Shown here: piece by piece, positions 25,404-34,943 of the stretch | Numbering within the stretch: position 1 is the stretch's first letter | Layout: each line of letters starts with the position of its first letter | DNA from: Alphaproteobacteria bacterium | Lineage (GTDB): Bacteria > Pseudomonadota > Alphaproteobacteria > Micropepsales > Micropepsaceae | Length of the DNA stretch: 64,000 nt | NCBI GenBank assembly: GCA_017308375.1 | Contig: JAFKEW010000042.1 | Coordinates: 88,962-152,961, forward strand | Direction: 5' to 3' | Notes under the pieces: model-generated | Seen by the model: the letters and a program-made list of their open reading frames with translations, nothing else | What the model was told of the DNA's origin: nothing | Databases searched by the model: none | Position numbers and translations under genes: made by a program

Positions 25404-26393
25404 TTACGACGTCGCCTTTTCCCGGATCATCTGCATCTGCTTGACGATGTTCTGCGCCTGCCGGATCGAGGCGGCGTCGATCAGCACGCCTTTCAGCGCG
25501 GCAGCACCAGAACCCGTCTTATGCGCCTCATCCATCGCGGCCAGAATGGCCTCTGCCCGCTCCACTTCCTTCGCGGGCGGCGTGTAGATTTCATTCGCAA
25601 GCGCAATCTGGCTCGGGTGAATGGCCCACTTGCCTTCGCAGCCGAGGATCGCGGTGCGGTTCGCCTGCACGCGGAAACCATCCGGATCGCCGTAGTCACC
25701 GAACGGTCCGTCGATTGCCATCAGGCCGTGCGTGCGGGCCGCCTGCACCATACGGAACAGCGGGAAATGCCAGAGGTCGTTCCAGTGGCGAACGCGCTCC
25801 CCCTTCTCGTCCTTGTCGGTGAGCATCACATAGTCGGCATTGCCGCCGCCGATGTTGGTGGTGCGCATGCCCTGGCTGGCGGCGTAATCGGCCGCGCCGA
25901 AGTGTAGACTTTCGAGGCGCTTCGACGAACCGGCAATCTCATCGATATTGGTGAGACCGAGCACGCTTTCGATGATGACTTCGAGACCGATCTTCTTCTT
26001 GCGGCCCACCGCGGCGGAAGCCTGCGTGATCAGCATATCGATCGCATAAATGTCAGCGCCGCGACCCACTTTCGGGATCATGATCGCGTCGAGGCGTTCG
26101 CCGCCCTTCTCCACCAGCGCCAGCACGTCCTGATAGCAAAGCGGCGTATCGAGGCCGTTGACGCGAACCGTCACCGTCTTGTTGCCCCAGTTCACGTCGT
26201 TCAGGGCCGCCACAATGTTCTTCCGCGCCACCTCCTTGTCGTTGGGCGCCACCGCATCTTCGAGGTCGAGACAGACCACATCGGCAGGCCCGGCCGCCGC
26301 CTTCTCAAAGAATTTGGTCTGGGAGCCCGGCACAAACAATTTGGACCGGTAAAGACGGACGGGCGCCTGGCGCTCGATGGCGGTAAAGCTCAC
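25404..26393 (-). CDS. mcl1: L-malyl-CoA / beta-methylmalyl-CoA lyase (CitE-like)
   Basis: 329-residue HpcH/HpaI-type lyase with the Mcl1 pattern RLYRSKLFVPGSQTKFFEKA, DVVCLDLEDAVAPNDKEVAR, VRVNGLDTPLCYQDV, LEVIIESVLGLTNIDEIA and GCEGKWAIHPSQIALANE. It cleaves malyl-CoA to acetyl-CoA and glyoxylate, and beta-methylmalyl-CoA to propionyl-CoA and glyoxylate, in the ethylmalonyl-CoA and 3-hydroxypropionate pathways. The GTG at 26393 follows GGGGA; a longer open frame to 26459 is less likely. Citramalyl-CoA lyase is an alternative. Methylmalonyl-CoA mutase and MeaB are nearby. Confidence 0.85.
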   Translation of the reverse strand: MSFTAIERQAPVRLYRSKLFVPGSQTKFFEKAAAGPADVVCLDLEDAVAPNDKEVARKNIVAALNDVNWGNKTVTVRVNGLDTPLCYQDVLALVEKGGERLDAIMIPKVGRGADIYAIDMLITQASAAVGRKKKIGLEVIIESVLGLTNIDEIAGSSKRLESLHFGAADYAASQGMRTTNIGGGNADYVMLTDKDEKGERVRHWNDLWHFPLFRMVQAARTHGLMAIDGPFGDYGDPDGFRVQANRTAILGCEGKWAIHPSQIALANEIYTPPAKEVERAEAILAAMDEAHKTGSGAAALKGVLIDAASIRQAQNIVKQMQMIREKATS

Positions 26394-26459
26394 AATATGT
26401 CCCCATTTGCTGCAACTGCGAACAGCGTGGCCCGCCAGCGCCGCCCCGTCAACCGGCAC

Positions 26460-27437
26460 TCAGCGTCGCGGGGTGGCCGGTTTGCGGGCCAGCGGATGGG
26501 CCTCGGCCATGGTCTTTTCCAGCCGGTCGCGCGCCACATGGGTGTAAATCTGTGTGGTCGCGACATCGGCGTGGCCAAGCAGCATTTGCACACTGCGCAG
26601 ATCGGCCCCGCCCTCTACCAGATGGGTGGCGAAGGCATGGCGCAGCACATGCGGCGACAGCCGTTCGGGATCGAGTCCTGCCTTTGCGGCAAGCGCTTTC
26701 AGCATCTGGTGCAAACGGCGGCGCGTCAGGTGCCCTTCGGCGGAGCGCGACGGAAAAAGATAGCGTTCGGCCACCGCACGCCGCGCCCCTTGCGGCAGAA
26801 ATACCTCCCGCACGGCGAGATAGGATTCCATCGCTTCACGGGCCGGCCGGTTTAGCGGCGCAATCCGTTCCTTACCGCCTTTGCCTTTCACCAGAAGCGT
26901 ATCGCGGCCGCGGACAGCGGCGTGAGACAGCGTTGCCAGCTCCGACACCCGCAGGCCGGAGGCGTAGAGCATCTCCACGATACAGAGCAGCCGCCGCGCC
27001 TCCGCCGATTTGTCGGTATTTTGCCGCGCGGTGAGGATCAATTGCTCCACCTCCTCGCCCGACAGCACTTTCGGCAGCACACGGCCCCGGCGCGGTGCTT
27101 CCACCGCATCGGTCGGATCGTCCGTGCGAAAACCCTCGCTGTAGGAGAAACCGAAAAACTGCCGCAAGGCCGACAGCCGCCGCGCCTGCGACGAACCCGC
27201 CATGCCGCTTTCGGACAAGCTTTGCAGATAGAACTTTACGTCATCGCGGCTGGCGCCCGGCATCGCCCGCCCGCGCCCCGTAACAAAGCCTGCGAAATCC
27301 AGAAGATCGCGACGGTAGGCGGCCAGCGTATTCTGGCTGGCGCCACGCTCGGCACTCATCATGTCGAGAAAAGTTTCGATCGCTTCCGCCGCGCCGGGCA
27401 TCCGGCGGGATTTGCCGCTACCCCGGGAAGCGGTCAT
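26460..27437 (-). CDS. xerD: Site-specific tyrosine recombinase XerD
   Basis: 325 residues. The SAM-like N-terminal domain (ETFLDMMSAERGASQNTLAA) precedes the catalytic domain with Arg in YASGLRVSELATL, the box HVLRHAFATHLVEGG, His in LLGHADVATT and Tyr in TTQIYTHVA. With XerC it resolves chromosome dimers at dif. ATG 27437 is used; its first 20 bp overlap the end of the small membrane protein gene. The position before aroK/aroB is typical of alphaproteobacteria. Confidence 0.95.
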   Translation of the reverse strand: MTASRGSGKSRRMPGAAEAIETFLDMMSAERGASQNTLAAYRRDLLDFAGFVTGRGRAMPGASRDDVKFYLQSLSESGMAGSSQARRLSALRQFFGFSYSEGFRTDDPTDAVEAPRRGRVLPKVLSGEEVEQLILTARQNTDKSAEARRLLCIVEMLYASGLRVSELATLSHAAVRGRDTLLVKGKGGKERIAPLNRPAREAMESYLAVREVFLPQGARRAVAERYLFPSRSAEGHLTRRRLHQMLKALAAKAGLDPERLSPHVLRHAFATHLVEGGADLRSVQMLLGHADVATTQIYTHVARDRLEKTMAEAHPLARKPATPRR

Positions 27438-27561
27438 TGGAGAGCGTCTGCTCAAAGGCCGTCTGTGGCGGGCTCAGCGTGCTGGCATAGAACAGCAAGC
27501 CAAAGCCGCCGATGATGGCCAGAACGATAATCGCGAGAAGGACGCGCAAACCCCAACCCAT
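27418..27561 (-). CDS. 47-residue single-span membrane protein overlapping xerD
   Basis: ATG 27561 to TAG 27418 encodes 47 residues: MGWGLR, a hydrophobic span VLLAIIVLAIIGGFGLLFYA, then TLSPPQTAFEQTLSNDRFPG. From memory, alphaproteobacteria often carry a tiny protein here ending in a Pro-Gln ... Asp-Asp/Asn-Arg-Phe-Pro tail, beside xerD and divergent from aroK. The last 20 bp overlap the start of xerD in another frame, so the two are probably coupled. Function unknown; inner-membrane anchoring with a periplasmic tail is inferred. Confidence 0.75.
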   Translation of the reverse strand: MGWGLRVLLAIIVLAIIGGFGLLFYASTLSPPQTAFEQTLSNDRFPG

Positions 27562-27696
27562 GGCAAATCGGCCCCTGCTGGTTCGTGGTGATTCGTCTCA
27601 TGGCTTTGTGGCGGATATCGGACCCCGAACGCAAGGGCGTAACCATCACCGGTTGCCGGGCTAGGCGTGGGCGCCAAGGCGGTGTAACCAACGCCC

Positions 27697-28227
27697 ATGA
27701 GCGGTATTGATCGCACAATCGCCCTCGTCGGCATGATGGGAGCCGGCAAAAGCTCGGTCGGGCGGCGCCTTGCCGCGCGGCTGAACCTGCCGTTCCGCGA
27801 TGCCGACAGCGAAATCGAACAGGCGGCTGGCTGCTCCATCACCGAGATTTTCGCCCGTTACGGCGAAGCCGCCTTCCGCGACGGGGAACGTCGCGTCATT
27901 GCGCGGCTGCTGACCGAGGCGCCACACGTTCTGGCAACCGGCGGCGGCGCCTTTATCGATGAGACCACCCGGCAGGCGCTTCAAAGGCAGGCTGTGACCA
28001 TCTGGATCAAGGCCCCGCTGGAAGTTCTGCTCACCCGTGTCCAACGCCGTGACACCCGTCCGCTTCTGAACAATGGCGACCGGCGCGAAACGCTAACCCG
28101 CCTGCTCGCGGAGCGGGAGCCATTCTACGCGCAGGCGAATATCACGGTGGACAGCGGCGACGGCCCGCATGCCACGGCGGTGGAACGCATCATTGCCACG
28201 CTGCGCGAAAACGGGGTGATGGCATGA
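27697..28227 (+). CDS. aroK: Shikimate kinase
   Basis: 176-residue P-loop kinase phosphorylating shikimate at O3. Walker A is GMMGAGKSS (12-20), the shikimate-binding FRDADSEIEQAAG and LATGGGAFIDE are present, and the lid is RDTRPLLNNGDRRET. It overlaps aroB by 4 bp (ATGA), so the two shikimate enzymes are coupled. Confidence 0.96.
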   Translation: MSGIDRTIALVGMMGAGKSSVGRRLAARLNLPFRDADSEIEQAAGCSITEIFARYGEAAFRDGERRVIARLLTEAPHVLATGGGAFIDETTRQALQRQAVTIWIKAPLEVLLTRVQRRDTRPLLNNGDRRETLTRLLAEREPFYAQANITVDSGDGPHATAVERIIATLRENGVMA

Positions 28228-29318
28228 GCGTTCGCATCGATGTCGGCCTTGGCCCGCGCAGCTATGCCATTCATGCCGGTGCCGGTGTTCTGGCGCAAGC
28301 GGGCAATCTGCTGGCACCGTTTGCACGCGGTACCGTGCCGGTGGTCAGCGACGAAAATGTTGCGGTCCGCCATCTGCCGGCATTGCAGAACGCACTGACC
28401 GCCGCCGGCATTCAGAACCGGCCCATTGTGCTGCCGCCCGGTGAAGGCACGAAAAGCTTTGCGGGACTGGAAAGCCTTTGCACCGCACTGCTCGAATCCG
28501 GAGTGGAGCGCGGCGGGCTTATCATTGCGCTGGGCGGCGGGGTGATCGGCGATCTGACCGGCTTTGCCGCCGGTGTGCTCAAGCGCGGCATCGCGTTCGC
28601 ACAAATCCCCACCACATTGCTGGCACAGGTGGATTCCTCCGTCGGCGGAAAAACCGCCATCAACACGGCCCAGGGCAAAAACCTCATCGGCATGTTTCAT
28701 CAGCCCCGCATCGTGCTGGCGGATGTCACCACGCTGACCACATTGCCGCCGCGCGAACTGCGGGCCGGTTATGCGGAGGTCGTCAAATACGGTGCCCTTG
28801 GCGATGAAGATTTCTTCGGCTGGCTGGAAACAAACGGCGCCAAAGTCGTCTCCGGCGATACGCAAGCGCGTATCCATGCCGTCGCCCATTCCTGCAAAAT
28901 GAAAGCCGATATCGTGGCCCGCGACGAGCGTGAGGCGGGGGAGCGCGCACTTCTCAATCTCGGTCACACCTTCGGCCACGCACTGGAAGCCGCCACGGGC
29001 TATAGCGAGCGCCTGCTGCACGGCGAAGGCGTGGCGGTCGGCATGGCACTGGCGTTGCGCCTTTCCGCACGCCTGAACCTGTGTCCGGTCAACGATGTGG
29101 TGCGGCTGGAGCGCCATTTGCGCACCGTGGGTCTTCCCGCCGCCATCGCCGATATACCGGGGCCGCGGCCTGCGGCAGACGTGCTGATCGCGCATATGGC
29201 ACATGACAAAAAGGCCGAAGGCGGCAAACTCACCTTCATCCTCACGCGCGGACTCGGCAAAGCCTTCGTCACGCAGGATGTGCCGGACGACGCCTTGCAC
29301 GAAATTCTCTCCGCCTGA
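28224..29318 (+). CDS. aroB: 3-dehydroquinate synthase
   Basis: 364-residue NAD- and metal-dependent enzyme that cyclises DAHP in the shikimate pathway. It has GLIIALGGGVIGDLTGFAAG, QIPTTLLAQVDSSVGGKTAI, the metal-ligand region VARDEREAGERALLNLGHTF and LLHGEGVAVGMALA. It follows aroK directly. A CorC-like gene starts 53 bp downstream. Confidence 0.97.
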   Translation: MSVRIDVGLGPRSYAIHAGAGVLAQAGNLLAPFARGTVPVVSDENVAVRHLPALQNALTAAGIQNRPIVLPPGEGTKSFAGLESLCTALLESGVERGGLIIALGGGVIGDLTGFAAGVLKRGIAFAQIPTTLLAQVDSSVGGKTAINTAQGKNLIGMFHQPRIVLADVTTLTTLPPRELRAGYAEVVKYGALGDEDFFGWLETNGAKVVSGDTQARIHAVAHSCKMKADIVARDEREAGERALLNLGHTFGHALEAATGYSERLLHGEGVAVGMALALRLSARLNLCPVNDVVRLERHLRTVGLPAAIADIPGPRPAADVLIAHMAHDKKAEGGKLTFILTRGLGKAFVTQDVPDDALHEILSA

Positions 29319-29371
29319 GGCGGACATCGCGCGCTATACTTCCCCTTTTTGAGACCGGTGAGGACACCACA

Positions 29372-30670
29372 ATGGATGGCCTGGCACTTGCCATAAGTGC
29401 GATTGTTTTCCTGATGCTGTGCTCCGCCTTCTTTTCGGCGTCGGAAACGGCGCTGACGGCGGTTTCCCGCGGACGGATGTTCCAGCTCGAACGGGATGGC
29501 TCCCGCGCCGCCGCGAACGTCAATGCCTTGTTGGCAAATCGGGAGCGATTCATCGGCGCCGTTCTTCTCGGCAATACTTTCGTCAACATTCTCGCCTCCT
29601 CCATCGCGACCAGCGCGCTTGAAACGAGGCTGCCCGGCAATGCTGTGGTGATTGCAACCCTTGCGATGACCGTCCTGATCCTTGTCTTTGCCGAGGTGAT
29701 GCCGAAAACGGTTGCCATTACCCAGACGGATCGCGTTGCCCTCCTCGTCGCCCGCCCGCTCAGCGGTGTGGTCACGGTGTTCGCGCCAGCAATCAATGCG
29801 GTGCAGTTTGTCGTCTGGAAGGCGCTATGGCTGTTCGGCATCCGCCAGCAGGGCATGCAGACGGCACTGGTGCCGCCGCATGAGGAAATCCGCGGTACGG
29901 TCGAGTTGCACCACGTCGAAGGTACCGTCGAACGCGAGCATCGCGACATGATCGGCGGTGTTCTCGACCTGCGCGAATTGCGCATCGCCGACATCATGAC
30001 CCATCGCAAGAACATGGTGACCGTGGATGCCGCCCTGCCCCCACGCGCGCTGTTCGATGCGGTTCTCGAAACGCATCACATGCGCGTTCCGGTCTGGAAG
30101 GGCGAGACGGAGAACATCATCGGCATTCTCAATCTGCGCGATGTGGTGCGGGTTTACGCCGAACGCGGCGGCGCGATCGACGATTTCGATTTCGTCAGCC
30201 TGGCCCAGCCGGTCTGGTATGTGCCCGAAACCACCGGCCTCGAAGAACAGCTTGAGGCCTTCCGCGCCCGCAAATCACGCTTTGCACTGGTGGTGGATGA
30301 ATATGGCGATCTGCAGGGACTGGTGACGTTCGAGGATATCGTCGATGAGATTTTCGGCGAGGTACCGGATCAGGATCAGGCCAAGGAGCCGTCCGGCATC
30401 CGGCCGCAACCCGACGGCTCTTTCAACATCGACGGCAGGATGGCCATTCGCGACGTCAATCGTGTGCTGGAATGGGATCTGCCGGACGAGGAGGCCACCA
30501 CCATCGCCGGTCTTGTCATCCATGAAGCGCGTGCGATCCCGGAAGTGGGCCAGCGTTTTGCCTTCTACGGCTATATGTTTGAAATCCTGCGCCGCCAGCG
30601 CAATCAGATCACAGCCTTGCGCGTGACACCGCCAAAGCCGGACGGGGCAGTGGCGCTCCCTTCACCCTAA
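29372..30670 (+). CDS. CorC/HlyC-family membrane protein with DUF21 and CBS domains
   Basis: 432 residues. The DUF21 membrane part (about 1-180, four spans) includes FFSASETALTAVSRGRM and LVFAEVMPKTVAIT. A CBS pair follows (about 205-330; IADIMTHRKNMVTVDAALPP, FALVVDEYGDLQGLVTFEDI) and a CorC/HlyC C-terminal domain (about 350-425; SFNIDGRMAIRDVNRVLEW). Relatives are linked to Mg/Co efflux or homeostasis. The stop overlaps the converging bolA stop. Confidence 0.92.
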   Translation: MDGLALAISAIVFLMLCSAFFSASETALTAVSRGRMFQLERDGSRAAANVNALLANRERFIGAVLLGNTFVNILASSIATSALETRLPGNAVVIATLAMTVLILVFAEVMPKTVAITQTDRVALLVARPLSGVVTVFAPAINAVQFVVWKALWLFGIRQQGMQTALVPPHEEIRGTVELHHVEGTVEREHRDMIGGVLDLRELRIADIMTHRKNMVTVDAALPPRALFDAVLETHHMRVPVWKGETENIIGILNLRDVVRVYAERGGAIDDFDFVSLAQPVWYVPETTGLEEQLEAFRARKSRFALVVDEYGDLQGLVTFEDIVDEIFGEVPDQDQAKEPSGIRPQPDGSFNIDGRMAIRDVNRVLEWDLPDEEATTIAGLVIHEARAIPEVGQRFAFYGYMFEILRRQRNQITALRVTPPKPDGAVALPSP

Positions 30671-30942
30671 CGGGCGGCTTCTTCCGGTGTCTGGACCGAA
30701 AGCGTCAGCGCGTGCACACGCTCCGCCAGTTCGCTGGCGAGAACGGTATGAATCTTCCGTTGCCGGTCCACCCGCGAAAGCCCCTGAAATGCGGCCGACA
30801 CGATGTGAACCCGGAAATGGGTTTCACCGCCCGGCCTGCTTCCGGCATGGCCTGCATGGCGGGCGCTTTCATCCTCTACCGAAAGCGTCACCGGCTGAAA
30901 GGCGGCGGTCAGTTTTTCCTCGATGCGTGCGGCGTAGCTCAT
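30667..30942 (-). CDS. BolA family protein
   Basis: 91 residues with the BolA fold: SYAARIEEKLTAAFQPVTLS, the acidic/His stretch DESARHAGHAGSRPGGETHF, and FQGLSRVDRQRKIHTVLASEL with the invariant histidine. BolA proteins pair with monothiol glutaredoxins in Fe-S trafficking and influence cell shape. ATG 30942 matches the family start; a 12-residue extension is unlikely. The TAG stop shares two bases with the TAA of the CorC-like gene (CTAA). Confidence 0.93.
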   Translation of the reverse strand: MSYAARIEEKLTAAFQPVTLSVEDESARHAGHAGSRPGGETHFRVHIVSAAFQGLSRVDRQRKIHTVLASELAERVHALTLSVQTPEEAAR

Positions 30943-31025
30943 GAAAGGTTCTGAAAAGAATCCGCGACGCGAAGTCAAGTGCGAGGATTTCTTGTTTTTT
31001 TAAACGTCACACCCATAATTCACAC

Positions 31026-31622
31026 ATGGCAGGAAACCGTCACACATCCCTGGGCGACATCCGGATCAAGCCGGACAAACAGCCGGTCGTGGAAAAGACC
31101 GTGCGTGTTTGCAGCTTTGGCGGCTGCCGTGAAGAGGCAACGCACCGCGTTCCCAAAAGCCGGGAGAGGCTGGAAGAACATCTCTGGCTTTGCCTTGCCC
31201 ATGCCCGCGCCCATAACGAAGCTTGGGATTTCTTCGCCGGAATGACGGATGCGGAGATTGAGCAGTTCCAGAACGAAGCGGTGATCGGTCACCGCCCGAC
31301 CTGGCCGCTTGGCAAGCGGGCGGCCCGCGCGCGAACGGGTGAGGCGACATTTTCGTTCAAGGACGATTTCGGCATCTTCACGGGCGAGGCGGAGCCCGCC
31401 CGCCCGCGTGCCCCGGTGCGACGCCTGACGGGCGTGCAAATTCAGGCACTTTCGGTCCTCAACCTTGAGGAGGGCGCCTCCTTGCACGAGATAAAGCTGC
31501 GGTATAAGGAGCTTGTGAAGCGGTTTCATCCCGATGCCAACGGCGGTGATCGGGGCGCCGAGGAGCGTCTGAAGCAGGTTATCAAGGCCTATAGCGTGTT
31601 GCGCGCTGCGGGACTGACCTAG
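31026..31622 (+). CDS. J-domain protein with N-terminal cysteine region
   Basis: 198 residues. The J domain lies at the C-terminus (about 138-196) with the HPD motif at 168-170 (KRFHPDANGGDRGAEE). The N-terminal half has CSFGGC (29-34) and LWLCLAHARAHNEAWDFF, a possible zinc site using Cys and His. This layout is the conserved alphaproteobacterial DnaJ-like protein next to bolA and cobS. It would recruit DnaK; clients are unknown. It diverges from bolA by 83 bp. Confidence 0.9.
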   Translation: MAGNRHTSLGDIRIKPDKQPVVEKTVRVCSFGGCREEATHRVPKSRERLEEHLWLCLAHARAHNEAWDFFAGMTDAEIEQFQNEAVIGHRPTWPLGKRAARARTGEATFSFKDDFGIFTGEAEPARPRAPVRRLTGVQIQALSVLNLEEGASLHEIKLRYKELVKRFHPDANGGDRGAEERLKQVIKAYSVLRAAGLT

Positions 31623-31705
31623 ACTGAGGGGCGTCACACAGCGCCCCTGTTCCCTTGCGGCGGAAGGCCACGCCGCTTCATGACCCGCGTTCCGGATGGA
31701 TGCAA

Positions 31706-32701
31706 ATGACGACTGACCCACAGGGCCTCGATCCCACATTGACGCCCGATACCACTGTTGACGTGCGCAAGACCTTCGGCTTCGACGCTGCGATGAAGGT
31801 TCCGGCGTTTTCAAAGAAGACGGAATATGTTCCGGATTTCGATGAGGCCTACCGTTTTGACCGCGAAACCACGCTGGCGATTCTGGCGGGCTTTGCCTTC
31901 AACCGCCGGGTCATGATCCAGGGTTATCACGGCACGGGCAAATCGACGCACATCGAACAGGTGGCGGCGAGGCTGAACTGGCCCTGTATCCGCATCAATC
32001 TGGATAGCCACATCAGCCGTATCGACCTCGTGGGCAAGGACGCCATCGTGCTGAAGGACGGCCAGCAGGTGACCGAATTCCGCGAAGGCCTGCTTCCCTG
32101 GGCGCTGCAGCATCCGGTGGCGCTGACCTTCGACGAATATGACGCCGGCCGCCCGGACGTGATGTTTGTGATCCAGCGCGTGCTGGAGGTGCAGGGCAAG
32201 TTGACCCTGCTCGACCAGAACCGTGTCATCCGCCCGCATCCGGCGTTCCGCCTGTTCTCGACCACCAACACCATCGGGCTCGGCGACACCACCGGGCTCT
32301 ACCACGGCACGCAGCAGATCAATCAGGGCCAGATGGACCGCTGGAGCATCGTCGCCACCCTGAATTACCTGCCGCATGAATCCGAAGTCGCGATCATTCT
32401 GGCCAAGGTGCCCTCCTACAACGCGACGCCCGAAAAGAAAAAACAGATCGCCGCCATGGTCCGCGTGGCCGACATGACGCGCAATGCTTTCATCAACGGC
32501 GATCTCTCGACCGTGATGAGTCCGCGCACAGTGATCACATGGGCCGAGAATGCGGACATCTTCAACGATGTCGGCTTCGCCTTCCGGCTGACCTTCCTCA
32601 ACAAATGCGATGAACTGGAACGCTCCAGCGTGGCCGAGTTCTATCAGCGCTGCTTCGGTGAGGATCTACCGGAAAGCGCGGCCAAAGTTCTGGTGGCATG
32701 A
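31706..32701 (+). CDS. cobS: Cobaltochelatase subunit CobS
   Basis: 331-residue AAA+ ATPase of the aerobic cobaltochelatase (CobNST) that inserts cobalt into hydrogenobyrinate a,c-diamide. Walker A is [14 protein letters not shown], Walker [14 protein letters not shown], sensor 1 [12 protein letters not shown]. The family opening [19 protein letters not shown] is present. ATG 31706 is used; 31700 is an equal alternative. It overlaps cobT by 4 bp. CobN is not in the window. Confidence 0.95.
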   Translation: MTTDPQGLDPTLTPDTTVDVRKTFGFDAAMKVPAFSKKTEYVPDFDEAYRFDRETTLAILAGFAFNRRVMIQGYHGTGKSTHIEQVAARLNWPCIRINLDSHISRIDLVGKDAIVLKDGQQVTEFREGLLPWALQHPVALTFDEYDAGRPDVMFVIQRVLEVQGKLTLLDQNRVIRPHPAFRLFSTTNTIGLGDTTGLYHGTQQINQGQMDRWSIVATLNYLPHESEVAIILAKVPSYNATPEKKKQIAAMVRVADMTRNAFINGDLSTVMSPRTVITWAENADIFNDVGFAFRLTFLNKCDELERSSVAEFYQRCFGEDLPESAAKVLVA

Positions 32702-34560
32702 AGAACGAAAATCCTGCCGAACCGTTCAAGCGCGCGGTGGGAACGGCCGTTCGCGCGCTCGCGGGCGAGCCGGAACTGGAAGTCACCTTCACCACCGAAC
32801 CGCCGCAGCTCAAAGGGCTGAAGGCCCGCCTGCCGCAGCCATCGCGCAATCTGCCGCCGAACGAGGTGGCGATCGTCCGTGGCGCGGGCGATGCACAGGC
32901 GCTGCGCCGGGCTTATCACGAAGATTCCATTCACGACCGCTTCCGCCCGCAATCGCAGGACGGCGCCGCGGTTTTCGAGGCTGCGGAACAGGCCCGCGTC
33001 GAAGCCATCGGCACACTCGCCATGAAAGGCGTTGCGGACAATCTCGCGGCCGGCCTCGAAGCGCGCTGCAACGCGCGCGGCCTTGCCAAGGCGCGTGACC
33101 GTGCCGAAGCCCCGCTTGCCGATGTCATCGGCCTTCTGGTGCGCGAAAAGCTGACCGGTGCGCCGCCGCCGGAGTGCGCACAGACCGCCGTCGATCTCTG
33201 GCGCCCCTATATCGAGGAAAAAGCCAGCAAGGAATTCTCCCAGCTTCAGGATGTGTTGCGCGACCAGCAGGCCTTTGCCCGGCTGACCCGCACGATCCTG
33301 CGCGATCTCAACCTCGGTGACGACGCGTCCCCCGACAACGAGGAATCGTCGGAGGAACAGGGCGAAGGCGAACCGCAATCGCAGGAAGGCGGCCAGCAGA
33401 GCGAATCGTCCGAAACCGCCGAGGCCGATCTGTCGGAGGCCGAGGGCGAAGAAGGCGAAGAATCCACCACCGAAATGCGCACCGAGAAAAGCGAAGAGCT
33501 TTCCGATGCGCAGGAGCCTGATGAGGGCACACAGCCCTGGCGCCCCGAAAATGCGTTCTCGCAACAGAGCGAATGGGGCTACCACGTTTATACACAGCAG
33601 TTCGACGAGATCGTTTCCGCTGCCGATCTTTGCGACGCCGAAGAACTGGCGCGGCTGCGCAGCTTCCTCGACCAGCAATTGCAGGCGATGCAGGGCGTCG
33701 TCTCGCGCCTCGCCAACAAGCTGCAGCGGCTTTTGATGGCACAGCAGAACAGAAGCTGGGATTTCGACCTGGAAGAAGGAATTCTGGATTCGGCGCGATT
33801 GCCGCGAATCGTCATCGATCCGATGTACCCGCTGTCCTACAAGCGCGAGCGCGACACCGATTTCCGCGATACCGTCGTCACCCTGCTTCTGGACAATTCC
33901 GGTTCCATGCGCGGCCGCCCGATCATGGTGGCAGCGATGTGCGCCGATATTCTGGCCCGCACGCTCGAACGCTGTGCGGTGAAGGTGGAAATTCTGGGCT
34001 TTACCACACGGGCCTGGAAGGGCGGCCAGGCCCGCGAGAAATGGATTGCCGACGGCAAGGCGCCCCACCCCGGGCGGCTGAACGACCTGCGCCACATCGT
34101 CTACAAGGCGGCGGATGAGCCGTGGCGGCGCGCGCGCCGCAGCCTGGGCCTGATGATGCGCGAAGGTCTGCTGAAGGAGAATATCGACGGCGAGGCGCTG
34201 ATGTGGGCGCACAACCGCATCGTCGCCCGGCCGGAACAGCGCCGCATCCTGATGGTGATCTCGGACGGTGCGCCGGTGGATGATTCAACGCTGTCGGTCA
34301 ATGCCGGCAACTACCTCGAGCGGCATCTCAGGCACGTCATCGAAGACATTGAAAACAAATCGGATGTTGAACTGGCGGCCATCGGCATCGGCCATGACGT
34401 GACGCGCTATTACCGGCGCGCGGTTACCATTGTGGATGCCGAACAGCTTGGCGGCGCGATGACCGATCAACTGATCTCGCTGTTCGTGGAAGACGAGGCC
34501 AAATCCGGCCATGGCCGACGCCGTGGCGCCGGGCGCAAGTCTCACCGCAAAGCGGCGTAA
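32698..34560 (+). CDS. cobT: Cobaltochelatase subunit CobT
   Basis: 620 residues. The N-terminal CobT domain (about 1-215) precedes a very acidic linker (about 215-275, Glu/Ser/Gln-rich). The C-terminal von Willebrand A domain carries a MIDAS motif ([15 protein letters not shown]) and ends with a Lys/Arg-rich tail. CobT partners CobS in the ATPase ring that drives cobalt insertion by CobN. The ATGA overlap with cobS shows coupling. Confidence 0.95.
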   Translation: MKNENPAEPFKRAVGTAVRALAGEPELEVTFTTEPPQLKGLKARLPQPSRNLPPNEVAIVRGAGDAQALRRAYHEDSIHDRFRPQSQDGAAVFEAAEQARVEAIGTLAMKGVADNLAAGLEARCNARGLAKARDRAEAPLADVIGLLVREKLTGAPPPECAQTAVDLWRPYIEEKASKEFSQLQDVLRDQQAFARLTRTILRDLNLGDDASPDNEESSEEQGEGEPQSQEGGQQSESSETAEADLSEAEGEEGEESTTEMRTEKSEELSDAQEPDEGTQPWRPENAFSQQSEWGYHVYTQQFDEIVSAADLCDAEELARLRSFLDQQLQAMQGVVSRLANKLQRLLMAQQNRSWDFDLEEGILDSARLPRIVIDPMYPLSYKRERDTDFRDTVVTLLLDNSGSMRGRPIMVAAMCADILARTLERCAVKVEILGFTTRAWKGGQAREKWIADGKAPHPGRLNDLRHIVYKAADEPWRRARRSLGLMMREGLLKENIDGEALMWAHNRIVARPEQRRILMVISDGAPVDDSTLSVNAGNYLERHLRHVIEDIENKSDVELAAIGIGHDVTRYYRRAVTIVDAEQLGGAMTDQLISLFVEDEAKSGHGRRRGAGRKSHRKAA

Positions 34561-34576
34561 ACTTCAGCGAAAAGAA

Positions 34577-34867
34577 TTAGGCCGCGGCTTGCTGCTTCTT
34601 CGCGATCTGGCGCTTCAGGCGCAGGGCGCGGGCCGACAGGTTGGCATCGCGGGCCTTGAGCAGGAACGCATCGATACCGCCATTACGGTCGATTGTGCGC
34701 AGCGCCGCCATGCTGATGCGCAGCGTCACATGCTGCCCCAGTGCATCGCTCGCCAGCGAAATGGTCTGCAGATTCGGGCGGTAGACCCGTTTGGTCTTGT
34801 TGTTGGCGTGGCTGACATTGTGGCCAACCATTGGGCCCTTACCGGTCAATTCGCAACGGCGAGACAT
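34577..34867 (-). CDS. rpmB: 50S ribosomal protein L28
   Basis: 96 residues starting [20 protein letters not shown] and containing [13 protein letters not shown] and [17 protein letters not shown], all standard for L28. ATG 34867 is fixed by this N-terminus although the frame is open much further upstream. It converges on cobT, with only 16 bp between stops. Only one cysteine remains of the zinc-binding set of some L28 forms, as is common. Confidence 0.97.
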   Translation of the reverse strand: MSRRCELTGKGPMVGHNVSHANNKTKRVYRPNLQTISLASDALGQHVTLRISMAALRTIDRNGGIDAFLLKARDANLSARALRLKRQIAKKQQAAA

Positions 34868-34943
34868 GGCGAAACTCTCTGAATTCGGCTTGAAAAGAGG
34901 GGGTCTCATAGGGTTTTGACGCTTTGCGGTCAAGTGCGACCGC

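Noticed and set aside
31623..31705. A cobalamin riboswitch before cobS
   Set aside because: Only 83 bp separate the J-domain gene from cobS, too short for the B12 aptamer, and no B12-box-like sequence is visible.
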